NCBI GenBank assembly: GCA_030144725.1 | Contig: JASKMD010000008.1 | Location: 1,592,343 to 1,656,342, forward strand | DNA from: Haematococcus lacustris | Lineage: Eukaryota; Chlorophyta; Chlorophyceae; Chlamydomonadales; Haematococcaceae | DNA: 64,000 nucleotides | Reading direction: 5' to 3' | Shown: in pieces, positions 11,315-21,225 of the stretch | How positions within the stretch are numbered: the first letter of the stretch is position 1 | How the letters are laid out: each line of letters begins with the position of its first letter | Made by a program: the position numbers and the translations under genes | The notes under the pieces: model-generated | What the model was told of the DNA's origin: nothing | What the model saw: the letters and a program-made list of their open reading frames with translations, nothing else | Database searches by the model: none

Positions 11315-11510
11315 GGCAGCCCCCTTGTCCCTCACTAGGGCCTCCATTTTAGCCGGAACTAGCTCCGGCTAAAATAGTGTTATTGGGCTGTGTGGAGTAC
11401 ACCCAGTGCACATGGCACATGAGCCGCCTACCACCTACAATATCCTAGCGCCAAAGCCAAACCATCGGGTTAGGGTTAGGGTTAGGGTAACCAGCAAGGC
11501 AGCCTGGCCG
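11315..11510 (-). mobile_element. 3'-end-only Fanzor element fragment inserted in the plus-strand copy
   Basis: The inserted block starts exactly with the family right end (GGCAGCCCCCTTGTCCC, reversed). It contains the perfect inverted repeat ATTTTAGCCGGA (11346-11357 against 11364-11375) and about 115 bp matching the 3' region at 5023-5140, in minus orientation relative to the host copy. Its inner end carries a (TTAGGG)4-like tract. No protein-coding part is present. Confidence 0.7.
11467..11490. repeat. Interstitial telomere-like repeat (TTAGGG)4
   Basis: The run gggttagggttagggttaggg lies at the inner end of the nested Fanzor fragment. Human-type TTAGGG telomeres are reported for some Chlamydomonadales, so this may reflect repair with telomeric sequence. 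Four units are too few to prove it. Confidence 0.6.
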
Positions 11511-11820
11511 GTGGTTAGACAGGGATTGCAATGCAGCGCTGACCACGCAATGCATTGGGGAGAGCAGGTAGCGCCCACTGGAGCTGTGCTGGTGACCGGG
11601 CCTGCCTCAGCTGTCAGCCAAGGGCAAGGAGTACTCAGGCCCGGGCTACAAGTGGCTGCAAGCCGAGCCACCCAAGGCCCAGCAGCAGCAGCCTGTCAGG
11701 CACAGTAGTGCGTCCCCACTCTTCAGCTTTCATCAGCTCACATCAGCGCATGTTCCTATGCCAACTCTAGGCTATAGCCCTGTCACAGGGATAAGGCAAT
11801 AGTGTAGGTGGAAGGCGCCC
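11511..11820 (+). ncRNA. 3' region of the decayed plus-strand Fanzor, candidate guide RNA remnant
   Basis: After the stop near 11708 the sequence CATCAGCTCACATCAG...GCATG...GCCAACTCTAGGCTATAGCCCTG...AAGGCAATAGTGTAGGTGG matches the other copies, but stops at about 11825 before the terminal hairpin and right end. From there the segmental duplication begins. Confidence 0.4.
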
Positions 11821-12699
11821 ATGCCATGTGCATGGGGACCTAACTTCATACAAACAAAACACCACCCAGCTTATTTTCCCAGCAGCAGGCAGGAGCTTCC
11901 TGCACCTCAAGCGTATCAAGAACAAGATCAACGAATTGTCTGCAGCTGGGTGCCGGCAAAGCTTGTCTTGTCATTGGCATGCTTACAGTGCGTCTATCAA
12001 TATCGTCTCATGCACAACCGCTACTGCTACATACATGCCCAATGCATTGAAAACAATAATATTGTGGTTGAGGTGAAGGATGATGACGAGGAAAGCAAGG
12101 AGAATATGGTAGGAAAGCAAGGCATTGAGTAGGAGGCCTTACGCAGGTGGAGGCCATACACAGCAGTGGGCACAAACAGGCCAAGGGGCATTTATCAGCT
12201 GCACCCTTCCTCAAGTTCAAGCAAGCGTGGTCGCATGATACGGCAGGAGTTCAGCCCCTAGTCATGTTTGTTTTTTAATAGCACACCAGCCTAACAATGA
12301 CTATGGTTTTATGCATGTCCTTGGCAATGTGAGTGGGTGATGAGGGTGAGGCACAGGACCGGTGCTGGGCCCGACTGCGTGGGGTGATACAGGATCATGG
12401 TCTAGGAGAGACGTAAGTAAAGAGGGACGCCGCCCTCACTAGCCGGCGTGCACAAAGGGCGGAGGGTGGCACTGGGGTGACCTTTGCCTGACATATGCCT
12501 CGACCTGGACTAAGGACAGGAGACCAGGGTCCAGGCCCATGCAGGCAGAGGGGATCACTGGCGCTGGCTGCTGACCTCTGCCTGCGGGACCCAGCTGGCT
12601 GCGGCCTGAATTACGCTGGCTGACCTCAGTTGATCACTGCTGGCTGCAGCCTGAAGTGCAGGGCAGTCTCCAGGGGTGCTGACCTCCTCGAGCAGCCGT

Positions 12700-12755
12700 C
12701 TAGGCAAACAGGCGGACCAGGCGCTGGGGGTTGCCACACGTGCCCAGGGCTGCAG
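12700..12755 (-). CDS. Terminal, truncated beta-sandwich domain D of the Pro-rich gene
   Basis: After linker L3, a phase-1 acceptor (CTGCAG at about 12756) opens an exon that starts like the other domain exons (LGTCGNPQRLVRLF; compare LGTCANPVLLADL) and stops at TAG 12700-12702. The same stop is present in the duplicate at 38003-38005. It is either the natural C-terminus or an old truncation that predates the duplication. Confidence 0.5.
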
Positions 12756-12765
12756 CTGCAGGCAG

Positions 12766-12850
12766 GGTGAGACAGTGTGAGGCAGTGTGAGGCAGTGTGA
12801 GGCAGTGTGAGGCAGTGTGAGGCAGTGTGTGGCAGTGTGAGGCAGGAGGA
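12766..12850. repeat. 10-bp tandem repeat (gtgaggcagt)
   Basis: About eight contiguous copies of a 10-bp unit lie in the last intron of the Pro-rich gene, next to the domain D acceptor. The duplicate locus has only about five partial copies (38070-38125), so the array length has changed since the duplication. Confidence 0.9.
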
Positions 12851-12963
12851 GGATGAGGTAAGGGCTGCAACCAGAGGGGCCTAGTGACCACACGAGCCAT
12901 GTACACATCATGCAGCCTGCCGAGCTGCAAGGGCTGGGGCCGCCTGGCCTGGTTCCAGCCTAC

Positions 12964-13789
12964 CTGGAGGGGTGGGCTTAGGAGCAGGGGAGGGGGGCAA
13001 GGGAGGACGGGGTGAGGGTGGAGATGGGGAGCGAGGTGAGGGAGAGGGGCGCAGAGGAGGTGGAGGGGCGGGGGGCACAGGGGGGCGGGGGAAGGGAGAA
13101 AGGGGTCTGGGAGAGGGTGGTGGTGGGCGGGGGCGAGGAGAGGGAGGGGAGGGTGGTGGGGGGCTGGGGCGAACAGGGGGAGGGGAGGGTGGTGGTGGGC
13201 GGGGGCGAGTAGGGGAAGGGGAGGGTGGTGCTGGGCGGGGGCGAGGAGGGGGAGGGGAGGGTGGTGGTGGGCTGGAGCGAGGAGGGGGAGGGGAGGGTGG
13301 TGGTGGGCGGGGGCGAGGAGGGGGAGGGGAGGGTGGTGGGGGGCTGGGGCGAACAGGGGGAGGGGAGGGTGGTGGTGGGCTGGAGCGAGGAGGGGGAGGG
13401 GAGGGTGGTGGTGGGCGGGGGCGAGGAGGGGGAGGAAAGGGTGGTGGTGGGCTGGAGCGAGGAGGGGGAGGGGAGGGTGGTGGGGGGCTGGGGCGAGCAG
13501 GGGGAGGGGAGGGTGGTGGTGGGCGGGGGCGAGGAGGGGGAGGGGAGGGTGGTGGTGGGCGGGGGCGAGGAGGGGGAGGGGAGGGTGGTGGTGGGCGGGG
13601 GCGAGGAGGGGGAGGGGAGGGTGGTGGTGGGCTGGGGCGAGGAGAGGGAGGGGAGGGTGGTGGGGGCCTGGGGCGAACAGGGGGAGGGGAGGGTGGTGGT
13701 GGGCGGGTCTGCAAGATGAGTCGGCGCCCAGTGGTGGTGCCGTTGCTGCTGGTCAGGCTGGTGGTGACCATAAGGGCGGGTGAGCCACA
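12964..13789 (-). CDS. Linker exon L3 of the Pro-rich glycoprotein ([12 protein letters not shown] repeats)
   Basis: One exon of 826 nt (3n+1). It starts at a CTGCAG acceptor with CGSPALMVTTSL, parallel to the CGIPSLNVTV and CSIPSLRVTV starts of the other linkers, and ends PTPPG at a GTAGGC donor. The body is a 36-bp (12-residue) repeat, roughly [12 protein letters not shown], about 18 times. Such Ser-Pro rods are hydroxylated and glycosylated in algal cell-wall glycoproteins. The phase (0 in, 1 out) matches the other linkers. The reverse strand is open only because the repeat lacks stops. Confidence 0.7.
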
Positions 13790-13884
13790 CTGCAGGCAGC
13801 ACAGGGCAGGGTGAGGTCATGCTGGCCCTGCCCCTTGGCGGCCTGGTGTACAAGTGCTGCGCCTCGCTGGTTGGTGAGGGTGAG

Positions 13885-15670
13885 GCGTTACACATGGATT
13901 TCCAAATACCAAATTTCGGCCACCCCATTTTTCGTGCTCTCTTGTGTTTTTTCACCGAATGCCCCCGCTTTCTTGGCGCATTGCATCGTTAGGTACCTGC
14001 TAGGTTGGGTGTTGCGTCGCGACATGTTTACGTGTTGTGGGAGGTGAGATCTCAACACCGCCGGCTTCACCGGTCTCACCTCGAGATGAAGGCCAAGCCG
14101 TGCCCACAGGGAGCAATGCAGGGAGCGTCCTCGACGCTTCCACATATGGTGGTGGATAACTAAAGATTCTGCAACCGGCGCGCTCGGTCGTTTATGCGGC
14201 TGCCGGCTGCAGCGAAACCCCAGCATATCATGTCCTGTCCTAGTAGGGGTCGCCTGCTTGGCAGGTGTTGGCTCGAAACCGCAGACCGCCCTTCAACACA
14301 TTATCATTGTGCTCTGCACTTGCTAATGACCTGTAACCAGGAGCCATTGCAACGTGCTCATGACACCTCTATGCTACATTTATGCCATCCTCATGCAAGC
14401 AAGCAAGGATCAATTAATGGCAGCTGCAAAAGCCTGCAAAAGGACAGGTGGCTCATGAACCATGCAAGACTTCGGCTGTGACCCACGGCAAGTATCAAGC
14501 CCTGAGTACAAGAGCAAGCTCCGCTGCATTGCCGGTCATGTTGTCAGTAAGGCAGTCGGCAGAAGCTGACAGAGCAGGTTTCCATGAGAGGAGCTAAGAA
14601 TGGCAGGGGGTCTCGCATGTGGGGGGGGGGGGCACGCGGTGAAGGCTGAACATGCGACTTATAACATACTTTTTACCCGCCATTCCCATTGCATTTGGTG
14701 AAAACCCCCATGGTGATGACATGTATGAAGCGGCAAGGTATGGTTTCAGTCAAAGTTGGTAGTATTGCAAGTGGTCAGGTTTAGGCTTAGGCAGGTAATA
14801 CTCTTTCCCGACCCCCCAAAAACATTGTTTACTTTTTCCTGATGCAAAAAATGCCGCAACACACGATTGTGAGGATGTGGGTGTGCTTGTCAACCCTCCG
14901 TGATTCACACACTTCTTGCTCAGGTCATCAAGTCATGCCACCCGGTCACCAAGTCAAAGCCACTGTGCAAGGGCACTGTCACGATGCAACAAGTCACCGT
15001 CTGGACTCTGCACTAGATAGGGCACTGAACCTCCTCCTATTGGGGTCATGGCGGGTAATTGCTCGTTGCTTGTATCATTGATGGGTCATAGCGACTCGCT
15101 GGTAGCTGTCATCACAAGCAAGCATGGTGCTAGCATTCTTGCAGCCGCCAAGGACGAGGTCACTCATGCCGTTGTGCTGGTGGGCTGCAACAACCCATAC
15201 CAGGCTGATAGGCTTTAAACATTTGCCGCTAGTCAAGCGCCCTTTGATGGAGCATCACGATCGAGAGCCCTCTGATAGTGCATTTCATCGTGTTGGTCAG
15301 CCTGGCGTAGCAGATTTTCGGCTGCGTCGTCAACACCGATGCCACGGACCACAAAGCGGTCCATCGCAACACCATTTGCGCAGTTCAAATAATTGTTCGA
15401 CCACTTCGCGATTCAGAAAATAATCACACTGTTTACTCGTTCGCGACTTCGAGAGGCTAAAAAAGCAATTCGCGGCCGCGAATTGAAAGAGAGTACACGG
15501 TATGTCAGGTTTTGGCCATAATGACGCCAGCCTGTGAAACCCTCGCATGAGTCTGCTGTTGCTGGGCAGCACGACCTAAACCCTGCTCTCTGATATGAAC
15601 ATCATTTGATTTGACGCAGTGGTAGAGAAGTTATGCCGGTTTCGGCGAAGAAATGGCCGGAACTAGGGAT
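13885..15670. mobile_element. 1.8-kb insertion between L3 and domain C, repeat-derived
   Basis: In the duplicate locus (39110-39300), L3 and domain C are separated by only about 370 bp; here about 1.8 kb of lower-GC sequence is added. Its right part (14930-15500) matches sequence inside the nested TIR element at 25600-25900 (aagtggtc, cggaccacaaagcggtccatcgc), so it includes part of that repeat family. I see no intact gene in it. Short reading frames at 14194-14481 and 14842-15081 have no recognisable features. Confidence 0.6.
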
Positions 15671-15680
15671 TATTCTTTGT

Positions 15681-15712
15681 GTAGCCCTAACCCTGACCCT
15701 GACCCTGACCCT
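15681..15712. repeat. Telomere-like CCCTAA/CCCTGA tract
   Basis: ccctaaccctgaccctgaccctgaccc lies in the intron 3' of domain C. The same tract occurs at 39180-39200 and 39268-39297 in the duplicate, so it is part of the duplicated unit. Confidence 0.7.
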
Positions 15713-15851
15713 TGCTGGCTGGTGAGGTTGCCCTGTTTGTGGGTAGTCCGCTGGACAGATGCAGCAGTGCTCAGTGATGCGGGTGCAGCAAGGGGGCGGT
15801 CAGGCCAGTTGTGGCTACAGGTGGGCCAATGGCCCTGCTGCTCCCGCTTAC

Positions 15852-16462
15852 GTCACTCTGCCTGAAGCCCTCCACCACGATGAAGTAGTGCAGGCCGGCA
15901 GCCGCAGTGAAGGTCAGCCGGGAGCAGCCGCCCCCCCGGGGGCTGCCGTCGTCATCCTCCACTGCCCAGGTCTGCACCAGGCACCAGCCGCGAGGTAAAG
16001 GCCAGCAGGCGGGGCAACACCACAAGCACTGAGCTGGGGCAGCTGGTGGGTCAGCAGCAGTGTGTGGCAGGAGGTGATGTGCGGAGCCATGTGCCTGTCC
16101 CTGTCCCTGTCTTTGCCTCCCACTCAGCTCAGCTCTCAGCACTTCAGTCCAGCTCCCTACCTCCCTGCCCAGCACCTCGCCACACCTCTTTTCCCCAGCC
16201 GCCCCCGACCCTTCCCTCCCCTCTCCCCCCCCTGCCACCCCCCTCACCGCGCGCTGCCCACACTTGCCCGGCTCCGCCTGCACCACCCTCAGCACCGTGT
16301 CCCAGCCCTGGCTCCCTGGCGGGCAGGTCTCCAGCGTCAGGTGGCGGGGCGTGGCCACATCAGGCAGCAGCAGGAAGGTGAAGTCGGAGCTGGGCCAGGT
16401 GTCCCAGGAGCTGGGCAGGCCGCAGGTGGAGGTGGAGGGGGCCGGCTGCAGCACCACGCTGG
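15852..16462 (-). CDS. Domain C (PPC-like beta-sandwich), two exons, of the Pro-rich glycoprotein
   Basis: Exons 16248-16462 (phase 1 to 0) and 15852-15971 (0 to 0). The first reads CGLPSSWDTW...LTLETCPPGSQGWDTVLRVV...KCGQ, the second WAVEDDDG...GGCSRLTFTAAAGLHYFIVVEGF. The pattern of a Cys strand, D-T-V-L-R-V, an acidic D-D-D loop, then C-S-x-LTFTA-x-G-x-x-Y-x-I-V-V-x-G is that of pre-peptidase-C-like beta-sandwich domains found on secreted proteins. It is nearly identical to 39437-40020. The donor after AGTGAC (GTAAGC) leads on to L3 across the 1.8-kb insertion. An alternative reading runs on to a stop at 15771. Confidence 0.65.
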
Positions 16463-16759
16463 CTGCAGGCAGGGCAGCAGGCGGGGCGGCAGGCAGGCTG
16501 GCGTGCCAAGGGCGGGGCTGAGGGGGCAGAGTGCCACAGGGCAAGTAGGTGAGACCACGGGGGTCAGGGCCCTGGGGGCAATGCAGGTGCGACTTGAGAT
16601 GCACGGTGGGCGGCTGGCCTGTGCGGCAGGTCAGGTCAGGGCACAGTGGGCACATCCTGTGGTGGCTGCTACCTGCTGCTGATGCTAATGCTGTGTGTTG
16701 TTGTTGGTGCTCTTCTGAGAGTGTGACGTATGAGGAGGCCAGGAGGTTGTATGGCGCAC

Positions 16760-16913
16760 CAGGGGGTGCTAGAGGAGGGGCAGGGGGAGATAGAGGAAGA
16801 GGGGGAGGTGAAGGTGGGAGGGGAGGAGAAGGTGGAGGGGGGGGGGGAGGCGAAGGAGATGGAGGAGGGAGGGGGGGTGAGAGGGTGGACACGGTTACTC
16901 GCAAGCTTGGAAC
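16760..16913 (-). CDS. Orphan linker exon L2', acceptor at the LTR boundary
   Basis: 154 nt (3n+1), starting VPSLRVTVSTL and ending APPG at GTGCGC. It resembles L2 linkers, but the usual TTGCAG acceptor and the codons for the initial Cys are replaced by the end of the LTR retrotransposon (CTACTACA, then CAAG). If used, splicing would depend on this CAAG. There is no domain exon pair in front of it, so a cassette has probably been lost around the retrotransposon. Confidence 0.5.
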
Positions 16914-17714
16914 CTTGTGTAGTAGCGAGTACTAGTTAATCTTACTTAGCTACCCGATCCGATAAATGTCCGAGTCGACCGCACATGCCCTCAGTACCCT
17001 AAGTACAACACATTTGTCATTGTGCAACTCATCATTGTGCAACTCCTTTCCGGCTACGCATTCACTCCTACGTCTACGCCTCCGCGTACGCGGCTACAAC
17101 CGCTTTTTTGGTTTCAACCGCTGTCGACATGTCAAAGTCAAAGGCTAAGCCTAGGCTAGTCTAGGACAATAGTGCAACGCATTAGGGCGATGACCAGCGT
17201 TGACCATCCCTATCTCCCGCGCAAACCGTGCAGGAAACGACCCCGCCCGAGCCTACGGCATCAACCTCCCCCGTTTCTGCCATCCAACCTCCTCCGCCTC
17301 TACAGAAACCTGACACGTCAGCATATCCCACATTAGCGTTGGAAGCAGCTGCAGCAGCAGCCCCGTCTCCGTGCGTTTCAACGGCTATTACCCCATACTG
17401 CAAAAGTAAGCTAAAACTGCCATACCTACCCTTGTTCCTTGTCGTGCGCTAGCATCGATTGCGCGCACGTAGGCAGCCCGCACCGCAACCGTAGCCAATG
17501 ATATAGCTAATGTTAATGCTCAACATGTTGACCAGCCCGCGAATGTCGACCAGCCCGCATGACCAGCACGGGCTGCTAATACTCGTGTTGTTGCCCGCCG
17601 TACAGTCCGCCCTGATCCCGCTCCAAGCCCCACCCCCGCGACCTCCAAGACGACCCCGACTATCCCGACTATCCCGACCATCATCGGAGCAGACGGCCCG
17701 CATTCTCGTTCACA

Positions 17715-18573
17715 ATGCCACGGTGGTGGTTTTGGGATGCACCCCACGCGGTCAACTCCATCGAAGGCGGCGACGACATGGTGGACATCGTGATTCAAGA
17801 AATGGAGACGACGCTCACTTTGGATCGGGCGATGACTCGAGGTCTTTGCATCGAGGTCTTTGCATTCAAGGTACGCGCCCCATCCAAGCGTTCCCTTGAT
17901 GTGTTGTTGGGCAAGTACCATGCAAAGGGCACAATTGCCAGTTACAATTGTTACAGTTACAATTGCCAGTTACAGCCATCATACCATGCCCTAGTTATGG
18001 ACTGCCCTCAATTAGACATGTCTGTCATCTTGCAGTTCTACATGTCCAACTTGCCTGATGCATTCAAGGGACCGTGTGCATGCACCGTGCTAGGAGAACC
18101 ATCCACCACTCGTATCAGCATGCACTTGGAGTTGAATTGCGCTTCAAGGCTGGAGCAACCGTCAAGAAGGTTGTTGTGCATGCTAACGCGTTCCCTACCG
18201 TGGTTGCCCCCGCATCCACCCCTGTCACTCCAAAGCCTGGTGTTCGACAGCCTACTCGTTGTGTGGCAACCCGGACATCCGTTACAGGCTCACCTAATAG
18301 CCAAGCGACGCGAACACCACGTCAGTCCCGCCTTAATGAAGGCGAAGTGCAGGCCACAGATTTTAGGAGGAAGTGGACTCTCTGGTGAAGAGGGAGATGT
18401 GTTTCAACCGTCAAAGGGGTAAGCATCGGGCTGCATATTGCACGTTCACCCACCCTCACGGCTGCGAGGATGGAAAAGTGGTGTCGTTTCACTTGCATGC
18501 GAGTGACCCGTTGGTAGTTGTGACAAGCCATATGATGTCACTCTGTCATGCCTACAAGGTCACAACACGTTGA
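17715..18573 (+). pseudogene. gag-like region with degenerate zinc knuckle
   Basis: A 235-codon open frame (17715-18422) and a second frame (18373-18573) carry a gag-like product broken by frameshift. At about 18399-18445 the peptide CFNRQRGKHRAAYC has exactly the C-x2-C-x4-H-x4-C spacing of a retroviral zinc knuckle, with the second Cys replaced by Arg. This identification rests on spacing alone. Confidence 0.55.
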
Positions 18574-18972
18574 TGTTTCCATCCCGGTGCATGCTGAGTC
18601 CGTTGTGCGTTGTGTGTTGTGCGTGTTGTGAGTCAAGACACCCACAACGCTTGCCATGTTGCTACCCACGGCGCACAATGCGACACATGATGTGCTTTGC
18701 AGGCATGGCTTCCGCATCATTGCTCATTATGCACGCACTTTTGATGCGCTTGTGAAAGCACCACCACATCTTCTACACATTAATGATTATCATGGCTTCC
18801 CATATGACATGCAAGTATGGTTGAGTCCAACACGTCCACGTTGCAATGTCGTATCACATGGTGTCATCCACATCCACAAGTGCATTGCGTCCGGGGTAAT
18901 TGCCAATCACGTTCATTCGTGTATAAAGCGTTCGCCGCATCCGCACAATTCCACTAACACCGCTCACATGTA

Positions 18973-19203
18973 AGCACAGTCGAGCTTGTTGATGGCACCC
19001 TTCACGTGAGGGTGGAATGCATGGCACGATTGAAGTTGCCATGGGTTCACATTGCATTGTTTGCCACTGGCCGCTTGCTTGTGTTGCAGCACACACCGAA
19101 TGGCATTGATCTCATACTGGGCAATGACTTCATGAGCCAATTCTAAGTCAAACTCAACTTTGGTTATGAGCCCATGATCACAATGCACTTCAAGGGGTAA
19201 CAT
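18973..19203 (+). pseudogene. Retropepsin-like aspartic protease C-terminal fragment
   Basis: The plus-strand frame reads VELVDGTLHVRVECMARL...TPNGIDLILGNDFMSQF and then a stop. The string I-D-L-I-L-G-N-D-F matches the C-terminal strand of Ty3-type proteases (usually DLILGMDWL). The active-site DSG part is not recognisable upstream, so the enzyme is broken. It lies in the expected order: gag, zinc knuckle, protease, polypurine tract. Confidence 0.6.
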
Positions 19204-19959
19204 TCACACTCGAATTCTGCACGTTTGCTTGTAAACCATAAACCGTAAACCTTATTCGTAAGGGTCCGACAACTTCGTGTCGGCTTATTCGTAAGGGTCC
19301 GACAACTAGCTATCCACCCGTGCCGCCACCAAAGAGGTCAGAAAAGGTGTAGAGTCTATGTTCTTTTGATTACAAATCAAGTATAAGCTGAGAGACCCCG
19401 AGACGAACACACCCTCCGATCCTTTGCTATTCGAACTCCGTGGACCAATGGACCGTCCGAAAACTCAGAAGTAAGAATAAGAGATACGAAAAGGTTTTTT
19501 CCCGTGTCCATTATCCCGGAATAATCGGATGAGTGGCTCCCGTTTGTCCGAGTGTAAGTTGAGTACCGCTCCTTAGGTCCGCTCGGGACGTCCGAGCTAA
19601 AGGGGGGCGACGTAGTAGCGAGTAGGAAAATCTTACTTAACTACCCGATTCAATAAACTTCCGTGTTGACTGCACATGCCGCGGTGATGCCTTGGACCGT
19701 GACATGTGCGCTGCGAGCGTGACCCGTCACTGCCCATGCGGTGAAGGAACGACTATAAAACCCCACTCACCTCCGGTTCAACTCCTCTCTCCGGCTACAC
19801 ATACACTCCTACGTCTATGCCTCCGAGTATGCGATTACACCCTGTGGTGGTTGCTGCCCACTGTTGCTGTTGTGTGTTGTTGATGTGGTTGTGTGTTGCT
19901 GCCGCCCCCTCTAAGAGTGTGATGTGTGTCAGAGGAGGCCAGGAGGTTGTATGACTCAC

Positions 19960-20921
19960 CAGGTGGTGCTGGAGGGGGGGAGGGGGAAGGTGGAGGAGAT
20001 GGAGGAGATGGTGGAGGTGTCGGTGGGCGGGGGGGAGAAGGTGGTGGGAAGGGGGGAAGCGGAGGAGATGGAGGGGATGGTGGAGGTGAGGGTGGGCGTG
20101 GGGGAGAAGGTGGGGGGGAGGGGGGGAGCGGAGGAGATGGAGGAGGAAGGGGGGGTGAAGGTGGGAGGGAGTTTGAGAAGGTGGACACGGTTACTCGCAA
20201 GCTTGGAATGGAGCACTGCAAGTAGTGCAACACACAGGCTCAGCACAGGGCTCTCCTACTTGTCATGTTCAAGAGTGGGCATGGCGAACTGATCCACTGT
20301 GGAGTGATGTCACATTGACTCACATATTGCCACATGCTGAAGAGCACGATGAAGTAGTCCTGGCCCGGATTGGCAACGAAATTTAGAGCTGGCGAATTCA
20401 TTGCATACCTTGCCTGATAGTCAGAGTCATACACCTGCCGGCACACAGCCGCACATGAGCACACAAATCAGCGTGGGGTGACCATAAAGTTAGCGGGGTA
20501 GGTCACAGAAGCAGCTGGACACAGCACGCATCTGTGATTTCCTAGACCATGGATGTGCCATGATGGCATGGCGAGCTGCGGTTGCACCCCTGTGCATGAC
20601 TCACCCTGTCATACAGGGAGCAAAGGTTGGCCGGGTTGCAGCGCCCAGCATTGGCACACCAGCCATAGCGTATGAATGTGTAATAAGGTAGATACTGGCC
20701 TCCAGCAGTCAAGGTCACCAGGCGGGGCACCGGGGCATCGCCCGGCAGGAAGTAGCCAACTGACCATACAGCATAGTGTGACCCCCACCACCACTCATAA
20801 ACAGGAGGGGTCTGCCATGTGTTGGTCATGTTCTGGCAGCTACCCTCCTCAAAGGGTATGTTCAGCACTCCATTGGAGGGCAGGTTGCTCATCATGACGG
20901 GATTGCTACAACTTCCTCGAG
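19960..20921 (-). CDS. Cassette B2-L2 of the Pro-rich glycoprotein
   Basis: Exons 20605-20921 (phase 1 to 0), 20324-20434 (0 to 0) and 19960-20215 (0 to 1). The first two make one PPC-like domain: RGSCSNPVMMSNLP, NMTNTW, SVGYFLPGDAPVPRLVTL and RYGWCANAGRCNP, then VYDSDYQARYA and PALNFVANPGQDYFIVLF. The last is a Pro-rich linker starting CSIPSLRVTVSTF and ending PPAPPG at GTGAGT. All junctions are canonical and in frame. Sequence after PPAPPG that looks like ESYNLLASS is intron. Likely secreted, in the extracellular matrix. Confidence 0.75.
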
Positions 20922-21225
20922 CTGCGGCCACAGCAGCAGGACCGGACAGCAGGTTAGTGTGTTGGCACGTGCCTTGGGTTGTGTAAGCGGTGGCCAATCA
21001 GGCTAGTGGCACACCACTGACACGCCAGGTGCCTTTGCTTGGGCTGCTCGGTTGGCTTGGCTTGGTTGTGGCACAACACAACTTGACCTGGTGTAGGCTG
21101 AAGGACCTACTTATTGCAGCTGGACAATGAGTAGCAGCCCCGCAGTCAGCTCAATTCAATTCAGCTCCAAGGACCTACCTGCTGCAGCATTGAGTGACCT
21201 GCATCATGCGAGCCAAACAACTTAC

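Larger units (their letters stand above)
9968..11720 (+). pseudogene. Decayed Fanzor copy with nested insertion
   Basis: It starts with MTRSKRKGTAKQKQ, like the NLS start of the copy at 58550. Almost all of exon 2 and RuvC-I are then missing, and similarity resumes at about 10380 (LTKGQVQQASGLNNARR). A one-base loss near 10560 shifts the frame, the exon-3 donor GT is mutated to AT (AAGAAGATGAGG near 10630), and the VVFFG segment is deleted near 10780. VDESRTS survives (10900). A 196-bp insert (11315-11510) splits the region before RuvC-III, which continues in a shifted frame from 11511. It ends in the conserved 3' region. The copy cannot make an active protein but could still supply an RNA. 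Confidence 0.8.
16918..19839 (+). mobile_element. Non-autonomous Ty3-like LTR retrotransposon (gag-protease remnant)
   Basis: The LTRs are 16918-17098 and 19611-19839; they share TAGTAGCGAGTA, TCTTACTTA-CTACCCGAT, CGCACATGCC and the 3' end (CTCCTACGTCTA-GCCTCCG...TACA). The boundary is TG...CA on the left copy. A purine tract (aaaggggggcga) precedes the 3' LTR. Flanks CCTTG and CCCTG look like a 5-bp target duplication with one change. The 3' LTR has TATAAAA (about 19750) inside a segment the 5' LTR lacks. The interior encodes a gag-like region, a damaged zinc knuckle and a protease end; no reverse transcriptase or integrase is seen. It sits in the Pro-rich gene between linker and domain C, opposite in strand. 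Confidence 0.8.

Noticed and set aside
19900..19950. ESYNLLASS-type conserved ends of the Pro-rich frames
   Set aside because: They are intron sequence: the consensus donor G/GTGAGTCATAC reads as ESYNLLASS when not spliced.
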